NCBI GenBank assembly: GCA_946894095.1
Contig: OX335642.1
Span: forward strand, 12,473,021 to 12,537,020
Reading direction: 5' to 3'
DNA length: 64,000 nt
Origin: Incurvaria masculella
Lineage: Eukaryota > Arthropoda > Insecta > Lepidoptera > Incurvariidae
Below, piece by piece: positions 35,063 through 46,882 of this stretch. The first letter of the stretch is position 1, and each line of letters begins with the position of its first letter. Both the position numbers and the translations under genes were made by a program. The notes under the pieces were generated by a model. The model was not told where the DNA came from. It saw only the letters and a list, made by a program, of their open reading frames with translations, and searched no databases.

Positions 35063-38000
35063 TTAGAGATTCTTTTTGTTTTGTGAAAACGTAATTCTAG
35101 AGTCTGTAAATAAGTCAACTTCACTAAAAAGTTTGTTGTAAATTTTTGGTAAGCGCGTGAGTAGTGAGTTTTGTGCGTAATTGGTGTGGTGTGCCGGCAC
35201 GTACAGCAGCCCCGTGTGGCGCGTGCGGCGTGTCGGCACACACAGACCAATTGCACTCACGAGGGATGGACAGTCCACACGAGCGTGGAATATGTCATAC
35301 AAAAGGTTCATATCAAGTAGTAATCTTCGTTCTTCCAGTGTATGTAATTTATAGTGAATGCAACTTTTCTCATGTTGGGTAATGGAAGAACGTGTGCGAT
35401 AGTTAGCGTACTTGATGATTTTTTGTTGAATTTTTTCAATACTATGTTTTTGCGTCACATATTGTGGATACCATATACTGCTAGCATATTCAAGACCACT
35501 GCGAACCAGAGAACAGTAGACAGCTTTAAGACAAACTGGGTCAGAAAATGGCATGCATGTACGTATCAGGAAACCAAGATTTTTATAAGCCCTTTTTACG
35601 ATATTGTCAATATGCAGGGTCATGATCATTTTCTTATCTAAAGTTACTCCGAGATCGCGAACGACCTCAACTCTTTGTATTGGAGTTCCATGAAGGGTAT
35701 ATGGAAACAATGTTGCATTCGAGGACCTAGTAAAGGAGATAATTTGACATTTCGATACGTTGACTGAAATTCTATTCCTTTTATAGTACTCCTGCAAAGT
35801 GTTGAGGTCGTCCTGCATTCTTTGGCAATCGTCAACATTTCGAACTTTATTGTAATTTTTTTTATCATCTGCATACAAACAGTGTTTGGAAAAATTTAAT
35901 ATATTAGAAATATCATGTATATATGTGTTATAAAATAGTGGGCCCAGATGGGATCCTTGAGGGACCCCGGATGGTATTTCGATAAAATTGGACCTGAATC
36001 CACCTGCTACCACTGCCTGTGACCTATTTTGTAAATATGATTTTATCCAACGCAGAAGATCACCGTGTATACCACACCTCTTCAGTTTATCAAGTAGGAT
36101 GACGTGATCTACACGATCGAAAGCTTTTTCGAAATCAGTGTAGATCACGTCGACCTGTCCACCTTTTTCCATATTTGTTAAGACGAAATTGGTGAATTGA
36201 GCTAAGTTTGATACCGTAGAGCGCCCTTTTAAAAAACCGTGTTGTGTTTGAGGAATACTCATGGAAACAGTAGGTAGTATTGATTTATAGATGATTTTTT
36301 CAAACATCTTGCTCAATACATTTTATATAGATATAGGTCTGTAATTCTCTATTTTTAATTTGGATCCCTTTTTAAAAATTGGCACAATGTGAGCTTCTTT
36401 CCATCTAGAAGGAAAAACGCCTTCGCGAATTGATCTACTAAAAATTATTGACAAGGGAGTTACTAGAGATGCAGCTGATCTAGATATGAACATTGGTGAA
36501 ATTTGGTCACTACCAGCTCCTTTTGAAGTGTCCAACTCTTTGATAGTTTTTCAAATTATTTATTCCGAAATGTGTATGCTACTGATGTCGCCAGCTCCTT
36601 CGTGGCACGTTGACATGTAGTCTAGATGGGAATAGTCTGTGAGAGGTTGACAAAAAACACTATGGAAAAAGCTGTTGAATCCATTACATATATCTTGTCC
36701 CTCTGTTAATTTTAAGTTTCCTAGTGTGACTATTTAGGGATAACTAGATTGACCTCGCATTAATTTTATGTAGGACCATAATTTTTTGGGGTTATTTTTT
36801 ATATTTATTTCTGTAAATTCAATGACTTTTTTAAAATTTAATTTTTCCATCTTATTTTGGCGTGTACGCAATAAAGAAAATTCGTCGTAATCACGAGGGT
36901 TTTTAAATAGTTTCCATCTTTTATGTGCCTTCATTTTTTCCCTAGTTATCTTAATCAACGCCCTATTGTACCACGCTGGAAAGTGGTGATTATTTGTTTT
37001 AGAGGACTTAGGTACATGAACGTTAATAATTTTATAAAGATTTTCATAAAACAATTCTAATGCTTCATTAACGTCCCCTGATTGGAGAAGTGCAGTCCAG
37101 TCGATGCTTGATAATGATGCATTAATAGCTTGGTAGTCACCTTGTCAAACCAGTATTTAGGTTGGGATAATTCAATCAAAGGTGCAATATTTATATCTGT
37201 TGGTTCGATGATAAGCGAGGGATGGTACAAGTCTTCTTTGATTATGGGATCAGTACACCAACTGACTTGGAGATTTGAATTACAAAATACTAAATCTAAC
37301 ACATTATTGCATGAGTTAGTTAAAAAGTTGAATTGGGAGAAGCCTGCCAGATTAGAATTATAAATAAGTTGGTCAGCTGATTCCTGTAACTCAAGTGGTC
37401 CACGTCTAAGAACTGTCGGACCTGTCCGCTTGTCCCAGGTGATGCAAGGTAAGTTAAAATCCCCTATAACAATGAAGTTATCTTCCGGTTGGGACGAAGT
37501 GACCGCTAAAGTACTGTCTACAATATCAGTAATACACGAAAGTTGTTTGCTGGGCTGAGGAGGTACATACGTCACAAGCAGGTGCAGCCCTCGGGAGCGG
37601 GCCGAGTGCGCGCTCGCCCCCGCCGCCGCTGCCGCCGCCGGCACGCTCACCCACAGCAACTCGGCGGGGGTGGCGGCGGATGGCCGCTCGCCGCTCGAGC
37701 CCGCGCCGACCCATTCCCTGCACGCCGCGGCACCGAGCTTTCTTCGAACCATTATCATTACGCCACCTCCGGTGGTCTTACCGGTGGAGATAAGATCGCG
37801 ATCACAGCGGAAAATATCATACCTCGCATCACCCAATTCCCCATCTAATATACCGTCATGCAACCAAGTTTCGGTGAAATTAAAATGTCAAAATCGTTTT
37901 TTAGTATTCCTCTATACAGGTCTAAACATTTTGTCCTGAGTCCTCTAACGTTTTGATAGTATAATTTCAAAGGCGAAGAAGTTATTCTATTCAGAATTAT

Positions 38001-38180
38001 ATTGACAGAATTATATTGAAAGAATGGAGCATGTGTTTGACTTCGTGACAAGTCACGCGTTTTACGAAAGTTAATATTAAAATTTGTGTAAATTAGTATA
38101 GATAAGAGGCAGATTTTATTATGCTTTGTGTGTATCATGTTGTTTAGTGTAGTAACATTTTTAATTTTATTGCTGTACAA
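35063..38180 (-). pseudogene. LINE ORF2: endonuclease plus reverse transcriptase, disrupted
   Basis: The APE-type endonuclease opens with 'LKLYYQNVRGLRTK' (near 37960). A frameshift follows near 37880, then 'TGGGVMIMVRR', 'VIGDFNLPCITW' (catalytic Asp and Asn), 'NVLDLVF' and 'EDLYHPSLII' (terminal His). A second frameshift is near 37143. The linker has in-frame stops at 36731 and near 36560, and a further in-frame stop at 36323 interrupts the polymerase just after 'NYRPIS'. The polymerase (417-codon frame 35063-36316) has 'GFLKGRST' (residues 27-34), 'TDFEKAFDRVDH' (60-71), 'PSGVPQGSHLGP' (115-126) and catalytic 'YADD' (148-151), then a full C-terminal domain. All polymerase catalytic residues are present. 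Cannot produce a full-length protein as it stands. Confidence 0.9.
37590..37735 (-). other. GC-rich insert inside the endonuclease domain
   Basis: Within the AT-rich LINE, endonuclease residues of about 45-90 of the 37057-37863 frame are encoded by CpG-rich sequence. They are dominated by Ala, Gly, Ser and Arg ('VPAAAAAAGASAHSARSRG'). This lies between 'RRK' and the 'HLLVTYVPP' strand, a surface loop in APE-type nucleases. It looks like a family-specific loop expansion that keeps the frame open. Confidence 0.6.
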
Positions 38181-38364
38181 GTGAAGTGGGTAGTTTCCAA
38201 AAGCAATTTTGTAATATATTGGATGTATTGTGACTTGAACGGTCTGTGAGATGAATGTTAAGGTGTAGAATGTAATGTATGTTTGAATGTAAATTTCGTG
38301 AAGCAGTGACAGTAAACAGAAATTAATATATATATGTTAGTAACAACTACTAATTGGTGATTTA

Positions 38365-38697
38365 TCAGACTATTTTCTTCAGATCTTCCTCGTTTTTTAC
38401 CCAAAGCGGGTTCGATGCCTCGTTTTTTCTGACAAAAATTCTGCAGTTTTTTGTCCATACAAATTGATACTGCTTTAACTTCGCCTGTTCTCTGCAGCGT
38501 TTAAAAAGCATTTTATTGTAGTTGGAGAGGTGCTCGTTGACAAAAATTCGTTGTTCGTTTCCCTGAAAACCGATGTCACGGGTGGTGATACCTCGGCGCT
38601 TGCGCAGACCGGAGATGATACTATCCTTGATGATGCGGCTTTTCAGCTTGACAATGATTGATTTAGGGCGTCCTGCGACGGGTTGCATATATCTCAA
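38365..38697 (-). pseudogene. LINE ORF1 C-terminal remnant (FP-like domain)
   Basis: 110 codons: 'RPKSIIVKLKSRIIKDSIIS', 'GFQGNEQRIFVNEHLSNYNK', 'MLFKRCREQAKLKQYQFVWT', 'KNCRIFVRKN'. This has the character of the C-terminal nucleic-acid-binding domain found in many lepidopteran LINE ORF1 proteins, often annotated as 'FP-like' or 'zinc finger DNA binding'. ORF1 protein coats LINE RNA. Everything N-terminal is missing because the element is truncated here. It is separated from ORF2 by a ~200-nt non-coding spacer. Confidence 0.72.
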
Positions 38698-38705
38698 AGA
38701 CTTGC

Positions 38706-39477
38706 ATTAAGCTGTTAAAACAAATGCTATTTAAATACTTGTTATGTCAGATAAATATGAAGATTGAGCTCTTTTTCGATAAATTTGAAAACGTTTTATG
38801 ATTCTAATAATTAATTTCATCAGATGTCGCCGCATAATGTAGTCTCGATTGTGGTGAAAATCTCTTTCAAATTAAAAACGTGACTTATTTAATGTTAAAA
38901 AACAATGATAACCAATAAAAACTATGTGTACAGATAAAAATATATGAAAACAGATATTTAATTCCCATATACATCATCCGGATCGTAGGACCATTTCGAA
39001 TGATTGCGAATGAGTTTAGCAATCCGGTTCGAAGGACTAAAACATACTGTCTCGCAATCTGGCTCGAAGGACCAAAATGTAATTCGAGAACTGCAGCCGG
39101 TGATTACCAGCAAGCGGGCGACGTCCGTCCCCTGAAATATTCACGACGATTTGATTTTCAAAGTTCAGCTGCGTATTTCCAGGTTGCAAATCAGCTACGT
39201 TCACCAGACAGGACGGACTGACTCACAGCCATGCATAGAATTATTGATATTCTAATGTTTGGGTTCAGGCACCTAATTTTGTATGTTTGTATGAACTTTA
39301 TTTCTTAACATTGATCTACAAGTTTCTCCTCAATGTTACTGATAAAATTGTATCATACGAATCAATAATGACGAATCGTAGTTAAACATTAATTGGTCAG
39401 TATCTTATGCAGGAATATTATCCATGCTTTTGTTTACTCTATATTTACTCTCAAGCTATTAGCACTCTGAAGTATTC
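38706..39477. other. No gene; short tandem repeat at 38975-39090
   Basis: Contains the degenerate tandem repeat listed separately. Otherwise AT-rich without recognised features. Confidence 0.5.
38975..39090. repeat. Degenerate tandem repeat, ~35-45-bp period
   Basis: Three related units begin at 38975 ('CATCCGGATCGTAGGACCAT'), 39020 ('CAATCCGGTTCGAAGGACTA') and 39055 ('CAATCTGGCTCGAAGGACCA'). Function unknown. It lies about 270 bp upstream of the LINE's truncated 5' end, so it is probably host flank. Confidence 0.6.
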
Positions 39478-39640
39478 TGTAGGTGTTACATTTAAAGGGA
39501 TAAAGTGATAAAAATATTTAGCCATAAGAATAAAAATGCATTTTTATTCTATCTTCTGGCGAAATTTCTTGTCGCATTTTCTTCGCCCGTGATAAACGAA
39601 CCGTTTATAAAAACATACGAATCCAAGAGTGTGTTGGACC
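39478..39640 (+). repeat. Repeat shared with 13074-13200
   Basis: 'TCTGTAGGTGTTACATTTAA', 'TTTAGCCATAAGAATAAAAA' and 'CCCGTGATAAACGAACCGTT' parallel the copy at 13.1 kb. An open frame of 66 codons (39505-39705) spans it, but the copy at 13.1 kb is not open in that frame, so coding is unlikely. Confidence 0.5.
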
Positions 39641-40739
39641 TAATTGACGAAAATAAACGAATATTTAGTGCTCTATCATATTCATATTTTTATGAATTAT
39701 TGTGAAATAAGAACACATGTTTTGAAGATACAGCTGCACAGGCACCAGTGACGGACGTCGTTTATTCCCTTCAATGCGCCGTAGAGCTAGTAGCGGAAAT
39801 AGACGCACACCCGTGATTACTTCATTTGCTTGTACGCATTCCGCTTTTTTAGCTAATTAATTTAATTAAAAATTCGGGAAAAAAAGGACGTACATGCTGA
39901 GGGCGAAAAACCTTACTCGCATAGTCAACTTAAATTCTTAATTGAAAAGCACGACAGTTATTTTTCAGATGATTTGTGGCACACATCTGCTATGTCTAAT
40001 AGTTTCGTGGGCATACCCGCGAAACGCAGACACACGAGCATCCCATTTCCGCTGCTAACTCCGGAGCGGGTATGGCGATGACAGCTAGGACAACACTAAA
40101 TATATTCGTGACTATCCTCACTAAAAAGCGGACACATTAATTTATGCTTGCATTACGGCGAAATCAAGTCCTCACATTCATAATTGGAAAATATTTAGTT
40201 TTATGTTAAATAAGGCATATGCCGATCGGCCAAGCGCCGCTTTGTTTTAAGGATTTTAAATTGTACTTCGGGGGAAAGGGCATTCTATATTTCACCGACC
40301 CTATTGATAAATTATCAATAGGAGTTGGTTTCAGTTTTGCGATTGTCGAAAGTGAATCGGTGCCGGCCTACTTCCCGATGCGAGATGGTAAATAATAAAA
40401 AGAAGGCGACATTATGCTGCTCCGAAGAACATTTTCCGAGATAGAGGCGGAAAGTCATTTTAAGTTACACATTTTAAAATCTATAACATTATATTAGCCC
40501 TTTTTGTGTTCCTTGAGAAGTTCTTTGAAATGAAAATGCCCCCTCAAAATGTTTTACGTGTTTTATAAGATAAAATTGTATCTTGTAATTGAATTTAGTT
40601 GTGTTAATAGTTCGTGTGATCGTATTTTTGTGTTTTTCTTTAATTGAGTAAAGTATTTTTTTTCCCTCATGTGTTCTCTTTGACAATAATTTAACTAATT
40701 GGTCTATGTTAAAATTTTTTTAAGGGTTTACTTACTGTA
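39641..40739. other. No gene recognised
   Basis: AT-rich and nothing identified. Confidence 0.5.
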
Positions 40740-40970
40740 TTTTTTCTGGTTTTATGTATTATGTTTCCTCACTCACGACAAACAGCTGTTGCTCTCACCT
40801 TATGTTAGTCGTAAGTGTGTCCGGACCAGCGTAAAATCAGCGCTGTAGTTCACTCATCAAGAGGGACCTGCAGCACAAAATGCTGAGCTGGCTCCTTTTT
40901 TTTCTCCACAAATGTGTATTTTGAATTTTGTAAGTGTTCTTAGTTGTGTTGAGAAAAAATAAACGTATTT

Positions 40971-41010
<40 letters not shown>

Positions 41011-41012
41011 TC
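40740..41012 (+). repeat. Probable retroelement 3' end with (TTTC)n tail
   Basis: 'AAAATCAGCGCTGTAG', 'AAGAGGGACCTGCAGCACAA' and 'AATGCTGAGCTGGCTCC' followed by T-rich sequence, 'AATAAACG' (40959) and a 43-bp (TTTC)n run (40970-41012). The 'TGCTGAGCTGGCTCC' phrase recurs, in my recollection, near the 3' ends of lepidopteran LINEs. No coding is left. Call is inferential. Confidence 0.45.
40970..41012. repeat. (TTTC)n microsatellite
   Basis: Uninterrupted tetranucleotide run of about 11 units. Confidence 0.95.
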
Positions 41013-43475
41013 AAAACAGAGAAAGACCCTAAACTTCGGAGTGAGAGGGTCTGTAAATTCTAAACTTAGGTATCAAGTCGATCAATAAATTCTTGCATGT
41101 AAATAATTTAAAACATTAATTAATAAACAAGACAACAAATTGCATAAGTACATATATTTATTCTAGTTCAATGAAATGTGGACTCATGCGTGTACGTGGG
41201 TTTATCGACGAACAATACAATTCCACTAAGTTCGTCCGAACAAGAGGACTTATGGGAACATTCTACACCCCTGTGATGCCTTCAGAGAGATTACGGATTA
41301 ATCCCTTCTAAGACGAGACTATACGGAGACATCACTAATTAATGTTCAAGGAATCATGATCCCTTCTAGCAGATTAGGCGAGATTGTACACCCATAGAAT
41401 TACAGCATTCCTTAGGATATTTATTTGTGGATTCCATTCATGGATTTGTTTCGTGTGAGTTCCTGTCCCGGAAAACCATGTTTGTTGAAAGGAATTTAAG
41501 TCCGACCACCTTAATTTTTTGCAGAAATTTCCACAACTTAGTTGAAAGCTGAGAGGGGGCACACTATTACGACACTAGAAGCACGCATCTCAGCAACTAT
41601 TCCCTGCAACCTAAAGAAAATAAACAACTTTTAAACTTCAATTTAATTTAAGATACCTACCTAAAAATACCCCTGTACTGTAATGTCTAAAAAATGTACT
41701 GCTTATAAGCAGTAAATTTTTTGCCTTATTTTATTTGACTTCAGCATTGCATAGCGGTTCATAGTTGCTTCCAAATTTAATTCATGTAGCGCCAATAGTC
41801 GGTGGGTAAACTTAGTGCGATGACATACGGACGGACGGACAGGGCGAAATTATAATAAAGCCTAAAAAGGTGCGCTATGACCTTTGAAACAGGAGACCAT
41901 GAGGCGATACTCCTAGGTAGGCGGCCATATTTCTCTGCGCTGAAACCCGGCAGACGGCAGGACAGAAATTGCAATGATAAAATCTGAATTTCTCGATGTA
42001 CCTACAGAACCTTAATGCGCACAGCATATCGAAATGAGATGTCGCTCCACGTTCGCAGATTCGAGGTGGATCGAGCGAAGCAGCAGAAAATTGCAATTGC
42101 CGATATCTGCATCGCATCCGGTGCGCTCTGACGTCACGCCTCAACACGCACATCTTCACGCCCGTAATTCTCCTGAAAGTGCGGATCATGCGTGAATACG
42201 CCTTATATTCCCGGCTCCGTTCGGGTCAATTTCCTTTTAGACAATCACCTAAGCGGGAACCCGGTGAAATCGCCCCCGACCAACAACTTTGCATCACCTG
42301 CCCGCGATATTACTATGTTTTGGCTTGGCGTTCTGCCTCAGTTTTTTATGCTCGGCTTCTAATGGTCGTAGGGTGATCTTGACCTATAATTTTCCACGAA
42401 TTCGACTAATACTTACAGAGATTAAGAAGTTAATACAAAAAAATACTCTTCCGCTTAATTTTATTAGCATTGCCGATTCACAGATTCCACCAAAAGAACA
42501 CTTAACATCGGGGAAATAATAGTATATTATATCCTAACAATGCACTCATAGGTATAAATTAACGTGTCTCACATCCCTCCTGCGCTTACATCCGACAATC
42601 AGTGCTTACAGCTGTTACATAAGAGTTTCCAAAAACTGCTAACCCTAGAACAGGTTACACCTTGTTGGGTAGCAATATTGCATAAATAACGAATAAAAAG
42701 ACGAGGCATAAATTGAATGTATTTTTTGTATAAATTGAATTTATTTTTTTGTGCACTGTGCACATACAAAATAAATAAATCAACGCACAACCTGGATGTG
42801 GTGTGTAGAAACAACTGCTAGATAATCGAACCCGACATAGAGATAGACCTCGGCAGCAGCCCCGCGGCTACATAGCCCGATGACGCTACGTACGACTCGA
42901 CGTGATATTTGATGAATAAGATATATGATGAAGGCGATATGTGATGAATTCGATTCGAATAGGACGGAAATATGGCGCGATTTAATTTTCACGATGATAT
43001 CTTTGGTATTTGCGAGAAATATTTACAGCAAATAAAATTAATATGAAATGGCATGGTGCAGGAAGCTATTGCTTTACGTAAATACCTAAATATGAGAGAA
43101 TCTGTGGAAAACCTAATGTTTTTCGCTGGACTCTAAGGCGAACAGAGTCGCGGCCGTCAACTAAAAAATCGAATAGAGGTTTTTAAAACTTCTTTGCTGG
43201 CGGGTCCAACATTTCCAAACGTTACAAACAAATTAAATGGCTTGAGGTGAATCGTGAAGCACATGGTTAGGAAACCTGCAGTGCAGTGAGTGTCTTAGCA
43301 TTGCAGCGCCTAAGGATAAGACCGGACAGAAAAGAAAGACCTTGAGTAGAAATCGGGGAGGGGGTAGTACATGCGTAGTGTACTAGCTATTCGGTACTTA
43401 TAACGCTGGGATGGAGTGATAGCAGGAGAGAGGTAGAAGCAGTGGCGCAAGAAGTTCAAATTATATCGCGCTTTT
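41013..43475. other. No gene; one short repeat motif
   Basis: Mixed composition. 'CCCGGCTCCGTTCGGGTCAA' at 42211-42230 is another copy of the motif at 2591 and 9606. 'GGACGGACGGACAG' at 41829-41842 is a short GGAC run. Frames at 41777-42519 are unsupported. Confidence 0.5.
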
Positions 43476-43587
43476 TTATGTAACTGGATATTAATAGCTA
43501 ATACCAAAACCGACCGTAATGATATTAGCCTAACACACCACATTGGAACTAGGTGCCATTCCAGGATCTTCCTTATGGCTTGTCCTC
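43476..43587 (-). mobile_element. SINE 3' fragment
   Basis: 'GTAACTGGATATTAATAGCT', 'GATATTAGCCTAACACACCA' and 'TAGGTGCCATTCCAGGATCT' are the reverse complement of the body's last third. Confidence 0.78.
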
Positions 43588-43689
43588 TACGCCCATTTAT
43601 GTGTGGAAATGGTTAACTTTTCTATGCATTTGAACTTAATTATGTGAAATTATGTTACATTGTACGTAAATTCTAATTAACAACGACGT

Positions 43690-44705
43690 GGGCTCTTCCC
43701 ATTGGAGGCAAGCTTCCCTTCCAGTAAGCTATGGTGGAATCGGCATCCGACGTCTAAGCGATATTGCGCTCCGAGCTTTCCTCGCATCCACGCATCAGAA
43801 TTGATCTCATTCATATTACCTAATTTAGGAGGTCATTCTGAAATGTATTATGTGTCGGAAGCAAAGGACGAATGGGCAGCTATGTGCCCAGACGCCATTC
43901 CTTCAGAATGTATTCATGCACAGCGTAAATAGGATGAAATCAGTATCAAGCGAGTTATATCAGCCCTATAGAAGAATCAAGTTTGCGGGCTTCAAGTGAA
44001 TACGAATCTGGAAGTTGGCTTCAAGTTCTTCCCTCATCTCATTTAGGCACCCTGCTCGAGGATAGCACCTTCCGAATTTCAATAGCTTTGCGTTTGGGTT
44101 GCGACATTGTTTATTCACATATTTGGGGTTGTGGTTTACAAGTGGATTCAAAAGCTAGCCACGGTCTTAGTTGCACAAAGAGCGCTGGAAGATTTTATAG
44201 ACATATCTAAAGTCATTAACGACATCTTAATACGCGCACTTTGTTCGGTAGGCACTCCATCTATCCGAGAACCAAATATACGTCGAGACGATGGTAATCG
44301 AGCTGACGGCATGACCTTAACACCGTGCGCCGAGGGTAAATGCCTCATATGGGATGCCATATGCGTTGATACCCTTGCCAATACCTACTTGAGTGCTTCT
44401 TCTATAAAGGCAGGATCAGCCTCAGAGACAGCCGCTCATGCAAAAAATAAACAAATATAGGCAGATTAAAGAACGTTACCTATTTGTACCATTTGCGATA
44501 GAAACCCTTGGACCGCTTTGCTCTGAGGCTAAAACATTCCTGAAGGACTTAGGTGGGCGGTTGCGTGAGTCATCCGGTGACAAGCGTGCCGCTGCTTAAC
44601 TTTTACACTGTATCAGCCCCGCTGTCCAGAGAGGCAATGCTGCGAGTGTGATGGGAACGATCCCGCCGACACCGCGTCGGCTTCGTTGGAGGAAATACCT
44701 AGTAA
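43690..44705 (+). pseudogene. Decayed LINE 3' part with R2-like zinc knuckle and nuclease domain
   Basis: Read with several frame changes. 43705-43800 encodes 'RQASLPVSYGGIGIRRLSDI' and 'ALRAFLAST', the post-polymerase segment of a LINE. 44010-44130 reads 'STFRISIALRLG' and 'GCGLQVDSKASHGLSC' (44126-44172; remnant of a C-x-C...H-x3-C knuckle). 44200-44400 reads 'RDDGNRADGMTL' and 'LIWDAICVDTLA' (compare PD-(D/E)xK nucleases: usual 'RPDG' here 'RADG'). 44450-44680 reads 'YLFVPFAIETLGP' and 'VQRGNAASVMGTIP'. The same domain order occurs in a metazoan LINE group with a restriction-like endonuclease. Polymerase core absent; multiple frameshifts; dead. Confidence 0.68.
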
Positions 44706-46504
44706 TAGTATTGTCTAGTCTTACATCTAACTAGCTAGTTTTTACATTTAGTTTGGTTTAATATGTTTTATGGTTAAGTTTTCATTTATTGTGTAAGTAT
44801 TTTTTTTCTGTTATTAAACGAGATAAAATACTTTCAAATTATGTGAAAACATACAAAACTAAACCATATTTGTCAAAGGGTGGCCAAAATGTAACGTTTT
44901 GAAGTTATTAATGTAAATGATTTTTGGGGGGGTGTACTCAGGAAGCGAACGCGAAAATTTCTAGCGTGAGAACCTGTCAAAATATATGTAGACCAAATAT
45001 GCCTACTTGTTTTCTATATAGCGGAAGACATTTTGCAAGCGACTCACCGACGGAAGTGAGATTCAAGAGAATATACACTTATGTTCAAGCGTACGCTGAA
45101 GTTAGGGAACACTCGCACCAAATGGAAGCGGACGCAGCCAAAAGTAAATATTCACGCCAGTTCACGCGAGTTCACGCCACAGCGAACGGAGCAGTGCAGG
45201 AAATTAAATTGACATTCGAAATAAAACAAAAAGCACTCACAAAGGCCAAAATGTGACTTACTGTGCTCTGCCGCCGAACGGCGGACGTCCGCACGCAAAC
45301 GCCGCATCTTGCGCTTCGCAACAGTGTATTTCGAAAGCGCATTCAAAATGCGAGCCTCTAGTGCGGGGCGATAGAGTGTTTTATCGATAATTTTTTCGCA
45401 TAGAAATGTAGGCGGAAATTACCCAACGAGACGAGAGGTTAATGAGAATTGACCGATGAGTGCACAACATCGAAACGCAAATATTTCAGAGGAAATAACG
45501 CTGGCGTGGTAATGCAACGAACTCCATTTGATTTAGCGCTTGCTATGGTTTCCAGCTTCGCTCCGGTTAATTTTGCTTTGAGTCCGGTGAAATGCGTTGG
45601 GTTGTAAATTTAAAACTGGTAGTTTTAGAAATTAGCGCGGTCAAACAAACAAACTCTTAAGCGACCTCATTAACAATGCTTGCGAATTGTTTATTTCAAT
45701 ATCTGCCCTACGTGAAGAGCAATAGTTCTACATCCTCATTTTAAAATTACATAAAGAATAACCCTGTAATTGTTTTTTTTTTCGTTAGTTTTACTTTCAG
45801 TTACGAATATTTACCACCTAATAATAAAAGCACCTTAACGTGGGCTAGTCATATTATATTAGGAGTGCAGCCGTGAATTTACTCCTAGACAGTTTGCGTT
45901 GCGCCTGAGTACATTTCCTTGTTTCAGATGTATTTATAATCCGTTCCTAGACAGTCATAACTAGACTAATTGACTTTGAAATTCGGCGGTTTGCTGAAAA
46001 TGCATGGGTTATTTTAAGTTTTGATTATGTAGTCAACCGCAGGTTTAGATTGTTATCAATTTAAAGCACAATACTCCGCGTTCTATCGTGAGCAGTTCTA
46101 ATTAAAACGGTGGTCACTCAACCACAGATTGTTTTTGACAAACTTTCTTGAATATCACCACAATAACTTATTAATTAAATTATATGTATATTGTGGAGAT
46201 GATGTGGGTCAAGTCTTTAGACCCATGGCTGCTCTCCATAATCCTTTACTCGTGATTTGAATGTGTTCTGCGGCAGGAGCACAAACGTATCGATCGATAA
46301 ATGAGTTGCGCGTGCCGATACGAGAATGATAGACCGATTATCGATCAATATAACCGAATGGTTCCTTTTTGCTCCAGCCGCTGGTCGATAGTGCGATATA
46401 GACTGTTTGAGTCTTTGATATGTTGTACCAACCCGGGGGGAGCGCCATCTGTTGTAGTACACGCCGACTAGTTTCTATGCATTTGTTGGCATTTTTAAAC
46501 TAGC
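44706..46504. other. No gene recognised
   Basis: Mixed composition. The short direct repeat 'GTTCACGC' occurs at 45159-45180. An insect-type CTCF-like core is on the minus strand at 46440-46451 (plus 'GCGCCATCTG'). Nothing else identified. Confidence 0.45.
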
Positions 46505-46538
46505 AGCTGGAGAGTGTGGCTACGGTCGCTACCATATA
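46505..46538 (-). repeat. 'AGCGTAGCCAC' repeat fragment
   Basis: 'GTGGCTACGGTCGCTACCAT' is the reverse of the 'ATGGGGGCAGCGTAGCCAC' part of the repeat at 60817. Confidence 0.4.
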
Positions 46539-46882
46539 AAAAATTTAAAGAGTAGTGTGTGCCCAGAAGACCTGGATGAACAATGGCACCATGACCAGCG
46601 TGGTCAAGTGCTCTTCATTAAGGCCAGTTTGCACCCGTTATCGTAGATCATATATTAAGAACCCGATAAGACCCTATTGCGTTCAGTTTCATAAGGGCGT
46701 AAGTAAAACCTCATTAAATTACATAAAGAATAACTACAACATTTTTTATCCCTAAAAAGTAAATTTGTAGATTCATGGTTTTACTTATAAGCTTGTATTC
46801 AAGAAACAGTCAACAAAGAAATTAAAAACTAAAATATTATACATTATCCTATAAATTAAACTATTCCTAAAATTACACACAT

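Larger units (their letters stand above)
34563..38705 (-). mobile_element. Nearly complete LINE (Jockey/CR1-like), ~4.1 kb
   Basis: Minus-strand non-LTR retrotransposon. Order 5' to 3': ORF1 C-terminal remnant (38697-38365), spacer, ORF2 with AP-endonuclease then reverse transcriptase (about 38000-35063), GT-rich 3' UTR, and an (AAAT)n-type tail seen as (ATTT)n on the plus strand (34563-34599). The 5' end stops inside ORF1, so the copy is 5'-truncated. One or two frameshifts and several in-frame stops make it non-autonomous. No target-site duplication was seen by eye. Confidence 0.88.

Noticed and set aside
39505..39705. 66-codon frame with a membrane-like start
   Set aside because: Lies in a repeat whose other copy (13074-13200) is not open in the corresponding frame.
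34563..41012. (ATTT)n and (TTTC)n arrays considered as CRISPR-like or satellite arrays
   Set aside because: Simple tetranucleotide microsatellites at retroelement tails; no spacers.
42289..42519. Frame with hydrophobic N-terminus resembling a signal peptide
   Set aside because: It starts from TTG rather than ATG, overlaps another frame, and has no recognisable mature domain.
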